Of a stretch of 64,000 nt of DNA, positions 21,547 to 33,615 are shown piece after piece. Position numbers and translations under genes: made by a program. Position 1 is the first letter of the stretch; every line of letters starts with the position of its first letter. The stretch is from Berghia stephanieae (lineage: Eukaryota > Mollusca > Gastropoda > Nudibranchia > Aeolidiidae), in assembly GCA_034508935.3 (NCBI GenBank), contig CM067443.1, positions 4,582,472 to 4,646,471 of the forward strand, read 5' to 3'. Under the pieces are notes generated by a model. That model had not been told where the DNA came from. It saw only the letters and a list, made by a program, of their open reading frames with translations, and did not search any database.

Positions 21547-22415
21547 GGATAAGAGACACTCATATTTCTCTCAAGATTATTTTTGCTCTGTTTAAACATG
21601 TCCCCTTGTTACATTTCAGCACGTGTTCATGTAATTATTTGTTGGGTTTTTATTTTTACTATCCCATCATGTTCTTATTTCCACATGAGTTGTTATAAAT
21701 TGTAATGAAAATTATTATTTACACGTGTGAACCACCATCTCAAATTATTATTATGTTAAAGTGATGAAAATGATAAGAATTGTAATTTTAATGTCAAAAT
21801 TATGATATTTGGGTGAATTATGATATATCTGAGAAAAAAATCAGATTTCACAAATTTATTAATTGGTTTATTTGAATTTTGAATTTTTGGTATCTGGTTC
21901 AAGCCGACATAAAACCAAATTTAGACAATAGAAAAGCACTGTAAAATATAGGTTCAAAATGCTCAAGGTTATTGTTCATATGAATAGGGCTATCAGTCTA
22001 AATATAGCTAACCTTTTATGTATCGTTAATGACTTGGAGTAGTTTCATTTAATCTCAATGTTTGTATCTAATTATTTCACCCATGTAGATTATATGTCTT
22101 CACTCTTAACCATTTCACATTGAACTTTATAAAATGTTCCCAGGTTGTTTACCATTTACATCAATATATTGTGTACTAGTATTGATCATTTATATACACG
22201 TTTATTTATATTGATAATATGCAGGTTACTTGTTATGAAATTGCAATTGTTGGTTATTGTAACTAAAAATTATACCATTTGGTCATCTTTATCTGTCATT
22301 TTGACATGCCGCCTTTTGAAAGACAGAATCTTAAAGTAAGCAGAGGAAGTTTAATTGTCCCTGGTCAGTGTATTTTACATCAGTCTTGGTATTTGTTCTA
22401 TCCTCTTGTATCTAC
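21547..22415. other. No gene seen
   Basis: AT-rich; nothing supported. Confidence 0.45.
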
Positions 22416-22874
22416 GTGAGGTTCCTGACCTCCCACACTGTGTCTTCTATCCCCTATTTTTGTTTTCCAACATGCTTTTGATATTTGGAATAAGATTACT
22501 TGGTTTTGTCCTGACCCTGCCGGATACCCTGGCTGGGAGGGAAACAGTCAAATGTTTAATTAGAGTTTTGGGAGAGGATTTTTTATTTGTCTCTGTTATG
22601 CACTGTAATATATTATTGTTTTTGTTGGTTTTTGTTTTTGTTTTTACATAAATAATATGTTTTGTAAACATTTGAGTGTGCTCCTCTTAGTGGGGCTGAG
22701 ACATAATTTAGGTGATCTACTCCTGTTCCCTGTTTGAATCAATCCCCCTTTGTCTTACTTTATCTTGGGTGCTTTAATTGTAATTCTAGAACCTTGTACT
22801 ATCTCATTTTCTTCCTTTTTACTGGTGGTGATAACATGTTAAAAGTGCCGTAAACATCTTTAAAACAATAACAA
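22416..22874 (+). repeat. Family C repeat, copy 5 with internal deletions
   Basis: Begins GAGGTTCCTGACCTCCCACA, keeps CTGGGAGGGAAACAGTCAAA and ends ACTGGTGGTGATAACATG...AAGTGCCGTAAAC. Shorter than the norm. Confidence 0.75.
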
Positions 22875-23384
22875 TCATATACTCAAGTACTCTTGTATCA
22901 TTTGTTTTTTCCATGTGTGGCGTAGTATCTCCTGTCGAGGTAGACTGATTTTTTGGGATGTTTTTTTTTTTCCTATATTTTTCTTTCTTGCTTTGTCTGG
23001 CACCTTTCATACACATTTGTACATTTGTTCGCGGGTGGTTGGATGGGAGCATCACCCTTGAATCATATACCTATGATGTTCGCATGGGTGTACGATCCGA
23101 TAGTGATGTCGTTTCTTCTTCTCTTTACTAGCCTATCCTGCTTCTTTGGTTTGTGATTGTATTTTTGACAGGGGATATTTTTTTTTCTGTAAATCTTCTG
23201 CCTGTTTGTTCTTGGTTATTTATAATTTAGCTTATGATATCTTTAGGTTATGATTTTGATTTACATTTGTACTATTTTTGTTAGATTGCTTGTTTTTTTG
23301 TTTCAGCGATCTCTCATATAACCTCAATTGTGTTGGAAGAGATCTAAAGCAACAAACAAACAAACAAACAAACACATTTGTTCA
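22875..23384 (+). repeat. Possible very old family C-like copy
   Basis: Ends ATAACCTCAATTGTGTTGGA then AGAGATCTAAAGCAACAAAC with an (ACAA)n tail at 23349-23375, which echoes the family C 3' end. The rest is too diverged to be sure. Confidence 0.3.
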
Positions 23385-23808
23385 GATATTTATGTCATCC
23401 TGGTTCTGCCTGGTGCCTTTTGCTGAGAGAGAAACAGTCAATCAGCTTTATCTTTATTTCTCTAAGATATTATTTTTTCTTATAAAAACATCTCCGTGCA
23501 GGAATTGTATAATTTATTAAATCGTTAAGCATGTACTTTGTAACCTTAAACGTACTCCTCTTTGTGCAACCCTGTGTTTGTTTCTGGGTGGGACCTTCAG
23601 GTGGTCTCTAACTAAAAATACGGGTACATAGATTTTGGATCTACTTCTGACGTTCTCTGTTTGAGCTTATCTCCCTTTGTCATCCAATCTCTTGGATATT
23701 TGTAAATTTAGATTTGTGTATTCTTTTACCAATTCCATCATCTTACTTTTTACAGATGCTGAAATGATCTAAAGCTGTCGCTTAGCGATGTAAAATCCCT
23801 TTTTGAAA
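23385..23808 (+). repeat. Family C repeat, divergent copy 6
   Basis: Landmarks are GAGAGAGAAACAGTCAATCA, GTACTCCTCTTTGTGCAACC, and TTTTTACAGATGCTGAAATG near the 3' end. Confidence 0.6.
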
Positions 23809-23875
23809 AAAATTGCGTAATGACTTAAATGGCCCTCTCCACCTATCTTTGACATCTATTTACTTAGTGTTCGAC

Positions 23876-23877
<2 letters not shown>

Positions 23878-23943
<66 letters not shown>

Positions 23944-23944
23944 A

Positions 23945-23996
<52 letters not shown>

Positions 23997-24001
23997 CTCT
24001 T

Positions 24002-24033
<32 letters not shown>

Positions 24034-24036
24034 CCA

Positions 24037-24089
<53 letters not shown>

Positions 24090-24095
24090 ACGCTC

Positions 24096-24136
<41 letters not shown>
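23878..24136. repeat. (CT)n microsatellite
   Basis: About 260 bp of CT dinucleotide with occasional TTTCTAT and CCCACG interruptions (the CCCACGCTCTCT interruption occurs twice, at about 24033 and 24087). It abuts family C copy 7. Confidence 0.95.
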
Positions 24137-24139
<3 letters not shown>

Positions 24140-24663
24140 CCTGACCTCCCATAGTGGGCAGGGGGGGGGGGTACATAACATGTCTTCTATCCCCTTATAT
24201 CTGTTTTCCAACATGCTTTCTGTCTTTGTCTTGGAATGAGATTACTTGGTTTTGTCCTGGCCCCGGCCGGAGTCCTAGCTGGGAGGGAAACAGTCAAATG
24301 CATAGTTATTGTTTGGGGAGATGATATTTTTTTTCCTTGTAAATCATCTCTCTGTTATGTATTATTATATTTGTTATTTTGAATTTGTAATGTAAGCATT
24401 TGAGTGTAATCCTCTTTGTTGGATTTTGTGCTTGTGTCCGGATGAGATGATTAGTCTCTAACTAAGTACTTTGATAGTGTGCTCTTGGAATTTACATCTG
24501 ATCCCTATTTGTTCCCAGTTCCCCTGTGTTTTACTTTTTCTTGGGTGCTTTATTTGTAATTCTAGAACTTTTTACTATCCCATTTTCTTCCTTTTTACTG
24601 GCGCTGATATAACCTAAATGTGTTGCAAGCGCCATAAAACCCTTAAAAACAAACAAAACAAAC
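24137..24663 (+). repeat. Family C repeat, copy 7
   Basis: Begins TTCCTGACCTCCCATAGTGG directly after the CT array and ends TGGCGCTGATATAACCTAAA, then GTTGCAAGCGCCATAAAACC and an (AAAC)n tail. Contains a 10-G run near 24163. Confidence 0.85.
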
Positions 24664-24682
24664 TTCTATTTTTTTCGCACAC

Positions 24683-25188
24683 TCCATAGTGGGCAGGGAG
24701 ACACTAATTGTGTCTTCTATCCCCTTATACCATTTTTTCCGATTTGCATTCTGTCTTTGTCTTGGAACGAGATTACTTGGTTTTGTCCTGACCCTGGCCG
24801 GAGTTCTTGGCTGGGAGGGAAACAGTCAAATGCATGATTATTGTTTTGGGAGATGATATTTTTTCCATGTAAATCATCTCTCTGTTATGTATTATTATAT
24901 TTGTTATTTGTAAGCATTTGAGTGTATTCCTGTTTGTTGGATCTTGTGCTTTTGTCCGGATTAGACTTATAGGTGATCTCAAACTAAGTACATTGGTGGT
25001 ATGCTCTTGGAATCTACATCTGATCCCTATTTGTTCCCAGTTCCCCTTTGTCTTACTTTCTCTTGGGTGCTTTAACTGTAATTTCAGAACTTTTCACTAT
25101 CCCATTTCTTCCTTTTTACTGGCGCTGATATAACCGAAATGTGTTGCAAGCGCCGTAAAACCCTTAAAAACAAACAAAAACAATATTT
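24683..25188 (+). repeat. Family C repeat, copy 8, head-to-tail with copy 7
   Basis: Begins CTCCATAGTGGGCAGGGAGA, just after copy 7's tail, and ends with the GGCGCT/AGCGCC hairpin and TAAAACCCTTAAAAACAAAC. Very similar to copy 7 along its length. Confidence 0.85.
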
Positions 25189-25285
25189 CGCACACTTCTT
25201 GCCCCCCAATGAAGACATTCTTTTTTAATGACATTACGTATACCTATGCCAGTTTTATATGGGCGGGAAAGGTTGTATTTGTTAA

Positions 25286-25492
25286 AATGTGTGTATGTGT
25301 GTGTGTGTGTGTGTGTGTGCTCGTGAGAAATATTGAATAACATGCAAATCTGTTGTGTCAAATTGATAAGATCTGAAATTGATAAGATCTGAGCCACAAA
25401 AAACAAAAAAACAAATATTATATATAATATATATATTATTATATATATATAAAATATTAGATATATATAATATATAATATATATATATATAT
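25286..25492. repeat. (GT)n and (AT)n microsatellites
   Basis: GT dinucleotides at about 25289-25318 and AT-rich TATA runs at about 25418-25492, with a duplicated TTGATAAGATCTGA between them. Confidence 0.85.
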
Positions 25493-26037
25493 GAATGTTG
25501 GTGGGTACCAAAGATAATTGTCGACTGACGCTATGGAAGACATTGAAACAATTGTATCGGTATCGGTAAAAAAAATTTGAGTGACCTTCTTTATATATAA
25601 TATTTTTATTTAAAAAAATTATTTTTAGCTTCTTTTTTTTTTTTTTTTTGGCTCTTGTTTTTACTGATATGACTTGAGTATAGCAAAATTCCCCCAACAT
25701 CTTTTTCCTCCAGGACTAAGGCAGACTGACTCCTACACTATTTGCTTTTTATACTATACAGATTCAACTGTTCAATATTGGATTCAATTATTTCTATTTT
25801 TTCTGTGCAATGTGATAAATGTTATATTTTTTTAACATGTACAAAGACTATTTGCTAATTTATATAATGTAGAGGATCGTGGTGATTTTATATCTGTCTT
25901 CTTAAGTGTAGAGGCGTATATATAAATAATACTAAACTAAATCGTAAACATTTTGCGTTGATTAAATAAACTCATTTCTGATACCTTAATTTCTTTGTTG
26001 TTTTTTTTTTTTCACTTTCCAAATTACCTTACCTGTT
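25493..26037. other. No gene seen
   Basis: AT-rich sequence with poly-T at 25632-25648. No supported exon. Confidence 0.45.
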
Positions 26038-26571
26038 CGGGTGGGGTTCCGACCTCTCATAGTGGGCAGGGAGGTACTTGCTGTGTCTTCTATCCCCCTG
26101 TACCTGTTTTTCAATTGCTTTCTGTGTTTGTCTTGGAATGTGGTTACTTGGTTTTGTCCTGACCCTGGCCGGAGTCCTTGGCTGGGAGGGAAACAGCCGA
26201 ATGTATAGTTATAGTTTTGGGAGATGAAATTTTTTTCCTTCTAAATCATCTCTCTATTATGTACTGTTATTTTTTTTAAATATTTAACATATGGTTTATA
26301 AACATTTGAGTGTATTCCTCTTTGTGGGATCATGTGCTGGTGTCTGGGTGAGACTTTTAGGTGATCTCAAACTAAGTACATTGATAGAGTGCTCTTGGAA
26401 ATTACATCTGTTCCCTATTTGTACTATTTCTCCTTTTTCTTACTTTTTCCTCAAGTCCTTTTAATTGTACATCTAGAATGTTTTTACTATCCAATTTTCT
26501 TCCTTTTTACTGGCGCTGATATGACATAAATGTGTCACAAGCGCCGTAAAACCCTTAAAAACAAACAAAAC
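26038..26571 (+). repeat. Family C repeat, copy 9
   Basis: Begins TCGGGTGGGGTTCCGACCTC and ends TGGCGCTGATATGACATAAA, then CACAAGCGCCGTAAAACCC and an (AAAC)n tail. Confidence 0.85.
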
Positions 26572-26714
26572 AAAAGAAATTACTGAATAATATATATATA
26601 TTACAGGTTATTAGGTTTAAACACCTTCAATGCTAGAAATACTTGGGGCACCAATTAATAAAGAACAAATAAATACCCGGAAAATAAAAGATAATATTTG
26701 ATATTGAAGAAGGA

Positions 26715-27040
26715 GCAGTTGGGAAAAATTCATGAGATGCTTTGAATCACATTTTTCAACTAATCCACGGTTAAGTATAATATGGGATTGTTTGAAAAAT
26801 TGATAACAGTGAATCCTTTGGTGAATTAATCTTGTACTTTGAATCTCATATTTCAACTGATCCTTGTGTAAAGTAAACGTGGTTCTTTGGGTTTTTTAAT
26901 GTTCAACTTGAATCCTTGGGTAAAATCAATATGATGCTTAGATATCATTTACACAAAACCTTAGGTGAAGTTAATGAGGATCTTTGAAACCTGTGATTAC
27001 AATAACTGGGTAAATGTCGTGCTTTAAATATCAGGATAAA
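26715..27040. repeat. Old, decayed tandem repeat, unit about 55 bp
   Basis: The phrases GAATCCTTGGGTAAA, GATGCTTTGAATC and TTTCAACTGATCC recur in the same order about six times with many differences (for example near 26722, 26811, 26837, 26911 and 26957). Confidence 0.5.
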
Positions 27041-27042
27041 AT

Positions 27043-27185
27043 CTTCTTCTTCTTCTTCATCTCCTTCTTCTTCTCCTTCTTCTTCTTCTTCTTCTTCTTC
27101 TTCTTCTTCTTCTTCTTCTTCTTCTTCTTCTTCTTCTTCTTCTTCTTCTTCTTCTTCTTCTTCTTCTTCTTCTTCTTCTTCTTCT
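27043..27185. repeat. (TTC)n microsatellite
   Basis: About 140 bp of TTC, nearly pure after 27080. Confidence 0.95.
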
Positions 27186-27485
27186 GTGGGATGTGGACAT
27201 AAGTGGGAAGTAAACCGAGGACCATGGAAGGTGGACACCAATGGGGAATAAACCTGGGACTATGGGAGCTGGATACCAGTAGGGAGTGATCCCGGGACTA
27301 TGGGAGGTTTACAGCAATGGAGAGTGATCCCGAGGTTGACACCACTGGGAAGTGAATCTCGGAATGTGGGAGATGGATGCCAGTGGGGATTGAACCCGGA
27401 CTAGGAGAGGTGGGCACCAGTGGGGAATGAACCAGAGACTATGGGAGTCGGGGGGCACCAGTGGGGAGTGAACCGGAACCCCCCA
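27186..27485. repeat. Minisatellite, unit about 40 bp, about 7 copies
   Basis: Unit of the form ACTATGGGAGGTGGACACCA then GTGGGGAGTGAACCCGGG, with variable copies. A single copy in reverse orientation lies at about 27880-27930. Confidence 0.8.
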
Positions 27486-27598
27486 CAGTTCCAGGTTCAG
27501 TCCCCAATTAACCGGTAGATAACCACGCCTCTCGGACAATCGTCATAATGTAAACAATGGCAGTGATTGGTAGACACAGCAAACTACACAGGTTTTAC

Positions 27599-28532
27599 TA
27601 TAGATGGTATGTGTTAAGGAAAATACCCACTGTTCTACCTCTTGATCAGTAGAATCAACACAGAAAACTATGTGTAAATTTAAACGTTTAAAATATGATC
27701 GAGAAAATCGTGTGATAACTAGTCACCCATTTGTCAATATAAAAACAATAACAACGATCAGATGGAGGTCAATTCGTTCACGTTATTGTTCATAAACAAC
27801 CAACTATGTTTGTCCGAGCACGTGTAAGGTGTGTCACAAATTCCATGTTTTGACTGGTCAAAAATCTACTGGTTAATTATGTCCATCTCCCATACTCCGG
27901 TTCACTCCTTACTGGTATCCACCCCCCATATTCAGTTGCTTTTATCGTGCGTCCAATGTCGTCTGGAATACGACTTGGTTGTATGACTTCTTATACCATA
28001 ACGTGTTTATTAATGCTATGCGGTTAGGCAAAATACTCACCTGCACTACACGTCTTATCAATTGTACCAACAGAGGCACTTTTTGTTAGAATTAATCACC
28101 TTTTTGACGGTTTAAAAACGATAACATTGAGTGGAGTGACGTCCATTTCATTCATTCTTTTGATGCTATGCGTTTAGCTGAAAAAGTCATATTGTCCCCC
28201 TGTCGGATAACGCACGAACACACAAAACTATGTGTAACCTTAAACGTTTATAGTCTGATTGGTAAATTTACTGAGAACAACTCAAAAAATGGCTGGCTAA
28301 AAACAAAATGAAAGAGTTGAGTGACGTCAATTTCGATCCATCTATTAATGCTGTTCGCTTACGTAATTTACTCACAACATTCCGCCAGCCGGATATGACG
28401 TACCAACACATAGAACTTTAAGTAACCTTGACCGTCCATAGAGTGATTAATACACTTTAGTGAAAACTACTTTCTAAAATGACTGACTAAAAACAATAAC
28501 AAAGAGGTGAGTGACGCCAATTTCGTTTTATC
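27599..28532 (+). mobile_element. MITE family S: one copy plus three head-to-tail copies
   Basis: Four diverged copies of a 160-190-bp unit start near 27599, 28005, 28165 and 28341. Shared landmarks are AACACACAAAACTATGTGTA, ACCTTAAACGTTTATAGTCT, ATGGCTGGCTAAAAACA and GAGTGACGTCAATTTCG. The last three are joined directly, so they form a short satellite. Clean single copies lie at 51416-51607 and 58261-58452. The stretch 27790-28004 between the first two holds the inverted minisatellite unit. Confidence 0.75.
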
Positions 28533-28847
28533 TAGTGGCAAGGAGTAACATGACAGTATGGCGTATGCCTAACGCCTTGATTTCTATTCCATCCAGATAA
28601 ATATACTTATTGCAATGTTTTAAAAAGTTCATGGCGCCGTCCAGTTTTGCAGTGCCAATCAATAACATTATTGCATCAGAACATTTTGATTAATACCCAC
28701 CAACATGAGGGAATTTTACAATTTTTGAGTCTGTTGTACAAAAGTTGTTATCCTGTTAATAATAAAATTAATGTCAGATGATCTAAACGCGATTTATCCT
28801 CCTTCTTTAGTTCCCTTCGTCCTCACCCTCTCCTTCTCTTCCTCCTT
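28533..28847. other. No gene seen
   Basis: No coding or repeat signal recognised. Confidence 0.45.
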
Positions 28848-29031
28848 TTCGTCTTCTTCTTCTCCTTCTTCGCCCTTCCTCCTCCTCCTCCTCCTCCTCC
28901 TCCTCCTCCTCCTCCTCCTCCTCCTCCTCCTCCTTCTCTTCTTCTTCTTCTTCTTCTTCTTCTTCTTCTTCTTCTTCTTCTTCTTCTTCTTCTTCTTCTT
29001 CTTTTTTTCTCTTCTTCTTTTCTCTCTCTTA

Positions 29032-29067
<36 letters not shown>

Positions 29068-29080
29068 TTCACATCATCAT
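28848..29080. repeat. Compound microsatellite (CTT, CCT, TTC, ATC)
   Basis: (CCT)n at 28878-28932, (TTC)n at 28935-29003 and (ATC)n at 29032-29065, a step-wise series of trinucleotides differing by one base. Confidence 0.95.
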
Positions 29081-29179
29081 CATCACACCACACATCATAT
29101 TTATCATCATCAATGGCTCTGTCTTCACATCTTAATCATCAATATTACAGCAATAGCAAACGTTTTATAATATGTAAAA

Positions 29180-29285
29180 ATTTATATTATATATATTATA
29201 TATATATTATATATATATGTAGAATGATTTATATATTATTATCAATCTGAGTATGTTCATGGATAATTATATATAATATATACAT

Positions 29286-29317
<32 letters not shown>

Positions 29318-29345
29318 ATATATATATAATATATATATATATATT
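29180..29345. repeat. AT-rich dinucleotide repeats
   Basis: TA/AT runs with interruptions, self-complementary. Confidence 0.85.
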
Positions 29346-29598
29346 ATGGCTAGCAATGATCAATATTTTACTCAGAGGTCATCGTTTCCATGGATATATA
29401 ATATAGTACAATAAGAGCATTACGCATAAAATATGCATCTGTATAACAGAACAATTTTGTAGGCAAGAATATAATAACTCATTCTTCTAATACCATCCAT
29501 TTAATCAGATAGCAAGTCTATCGTTTTCTTACACGCATCAGTAGTCAAAAGTTATATTTATAATTCCCATCATTGCGTTGTCCTCATAATAAAAATAA

Positions 29599-29612
29599 CG
29601 ATGATGATGACG

Positions 29613-29673
<61 letters not shown>

Positions 29674-29740
29674 AGCAGCTTTCAGATAGTTTCATTATCA
29701 TGTTGTCCTTCCTCATCATCATCATCATCACTTCATATCT

Positions 29741-29771
<31 letters not shown>

Positions 29772-29815
29772 GCATCATCATCTCATCATCATCATCATCA
29801 TCATCATCTTCATGT
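29599..29815. repeat. (ATC)n microsatellite
   Basis: ATC repeats in four blocks with spacers, the longest at 29620-29672. Confidence 0.9.
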
Positions 29816-30014
29816 GAGTTAGTTGTTGCGACCTAAAGGCGATTCCCCGTTCGAGTTTCATTCATGGCATCTTGGCTGTGAGCCCTTCGAAAAGGTTTTT
29901 CACGCCTGTTAGTAGTTATCTCATCAAGATATTTGTCATAGGCCTTGGTTGACGAAAAATGTCTGTCAACACATTATATTGCGAAACTTAGGTTTTAATT
30001 TTATTTATCAATAT

Positions 30015-30156
30015 GTAAATGTTGCTGCTCGAAGCTCGAAGAAATAAATAACAATGTGAAATTGAATGTAAGCTTCAATTTAATTACGAAAACCAATATT
30101 AGTCTTCGTAATTAAATTGAAGCTTACATTCAATTTTACATTGTTATTTATTTCTA
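30015..30156. mobile_element. Short palindromic foldback element
   Basis: Begins with the 24 bp GTTGCTGCTCGAAGCTCG-AAGAAA region. Arms at about 30041-30095 and 30103-30154 are near-perfect reverse complements (CATTCAATTTTACATTGTTA matches TAACAATGTGAAATTGAATG). It is the short form of the element at 31157-31520, lacking its long middle arms. Confidence 0.7.
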
Positions 30157-30160
30157 TAAA

Positions 30161-30162
<2 letters not shown>

Positions 30163-30199
<37 letters not shown>

Positions 30200-30237
30200 A
30201 TATATACGACTCTTACATAATAATAATAATAATAATA

Positions 30238-30305
<68 letters not shown>

Positions 30306-30332
30306 TAATAATAATAATAATAAATAATGGAG
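30163..30332. repeat. (GT)n and (TAA)n microsatellites
   Basis: GT at 30163-30197, then TAA/ATA at 30219-30328. Confidence 0.95.
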
Positions 30333-30534
30333 AGACTGAAAAACACTACACATTTAATTTTGCAATGACTGTCGGGGTGGGATACCAGAATATTAAAGAG
30401 AAGTTTAGTTGCTTCTTTTCCATAATATTCATTAAAAGTATAAATCACATTGAGGACATGGGTGGAAATCAGAATGGTGGAAATTGACTTAATCATTTTC
30501 GCGTCGTATTGTAAGCAGCATGTGCATTAACCAA

Positions 30535-30685
30535 TATACTGTTACATTTGTAAAAATTGGCCAGAAAACACGTCCTTAAATTAAATGACCCTCATCTTAG
30601 CAACAACAAAATAACTCTCAAACCTGGGACTCCAGAGCCCGCCAACTATCTGGTTAACATGAGATGGTCGAGAAAATAAGATACA
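30535..30685. mobile_element. Foldback MITE family F, partial copy
   Basis: Contains TTGGCCAGAAAACACGTCCT, AATGACCCTCATCTTAGCAA and CTCAAACCTGGGA, matching the left arm of the full copy at 57590-57842. Confidence 0.6.
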
Positions 30686-31142
30686 ATTACTGACACCAGA
30701 AGATCATTTACACAAGGTATGTATTCAGTCCTCAAGAAGAGTGATTTTACACTTCCAATGAATTGGGAACCAGTATTTTGACATCACACTTTTATTCTCT
30801 ATTACTAATAAACACGAGTGTATTGGATCAGTCCAACGTTGCATGGCATATAGCATTTTATTCGCCCTCTCTTTGCAGCTTATTGATTCTGAAGACAGCA
30901 CTAGATGCACCAAGTGCGTGATTCATTACATTTTCCGAGCACCATGCCAAAGGTTGTTTGTGTAACACATGATAACATCCATCAATTGATGAGAGGTGGA
31001 CCGTGATCAATTCATTACTATGAAGATTGCCTCAAGGAAAAAACCGTCAATGACAATCCGAACGACCTGCGTACTGATCACGGGAATTGAATTCCAGCAA
31101 ACAATAATTATGTCACCATAAACATTATTTTCATCATAATTC
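30686..31142. other. No gene seen
   Basis: Nothing supported on either strand. Confidence 0.45.
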
Positions 31143-31534
31143 TCTTCATCATGTAATGTGAATGTTGCTGCTCGAAGCTCGAAGAAATAGATAATAATGT
31201 GAAATTGAATGTAAGCTTCAATTTAAATACAAAAACATATCAAATAAACTGTTCGGGTTTCCCCTTTATCAACAAAACAGGATGAATGAAACACCACAGA
31301 TGAATGAGATAATGTGGTAGTGGCGTAGTTAAGATGAATGTATTTATTAAATTGGATAATGTATACATTTATCTTAACTACGCCACTACCACATTATCTC
31401 ATTCATCTGTGGTGTTTCATTCATCCTGTTTTGTTGATAAAGAGGAAACCCGAAACGTTTATTTGATATGTTTTTGTAATTAAATTGAAGCTTACATTCA
31501 ATTTTACATTATTATCTATTTCTTCATCATGTAA
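31143..31534. mobile_element. Long palindromic foldback element with 14-bp flanking direct repeats
   Basis: Arms at about 31181-31346 and 31360-31525 are about 97% reverse-complementary around a ~15-30 bp loop (ATTTATTAAATTGGATAATG region). TCTTCATCATGTAA occurs at 31143-31156 and again at 31521-31534, which fits a target-site duplication. Each arm contains a CCCGAAACG-like motif. A short relative sits at 30015-30156. Confidence 0.75.
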
Positions 31535-32230
31535 GAAATCGTCTTTTTGCGCACTCAGATCACATATTATCTATTCTGGTCCAACGATTACAAAGTTAGT
31601 ACTTAAAGTGATCAATAGCACCGCCATCCTCTTTAACGACACAAAGTAGTCTCTTTTTCCAACTTTAAATACATTTCCGAATTTCCTCATTGGTCTCCTC
31701 CCCGCTTAAAATAAAAATAATTCTTTCTCTCGTTTCTTCTGTGAATACGGATCTTTTTCCCCTTTAAACTTTCTCGGTCAAATAATTCCAAATTCCGTAA
31801 TCCGTTTGATTCAGGACGAGCCAGTCTTTCTCAATGAAATAAATATTCAATTCTTACTCAGAAGAAAAGCTTGCATCCTTTTGCTCTTATGGGATGTAGC
31901 AATATCTTGTTGACAAATAAAATTCTTTCCTGGATAAAAGTGTTCGCAGTTTGACAACGCATAACATCAAGTGTCTTTAAATAATTACAACGCGCAAATG
32001 CAACAATAATTTGCGTCATTTTTCGTCGATATCGAAATTTTTAGGTGGCGTTAGCCTATAATGTTTTATAGAGCTAGTATACAAAAACCGCTCATCCAAT
32101 TATTTTGATATTTTGCACCAATTTCAACTATCAACAAAGAATGTTTTTAATAGTAATAGTAGTGAAAATTTTAAAAAGACATCTCTATAACAGAAAGAAA
32201 TAGACATCGGCGAATTTTTGTTTTTTGTTT
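31535..32230. other. No gene seen
   Basis: AT-rich; no exon or repeat recognised. Confidence 0.45.

Positions 32231-33615
<1,385 letters not shown>

Noticed and set aside
23813-24214. Poly Ser-Leu and Arg-Glu frames
   Set aside because: Translation of the CT dinucleotide array.
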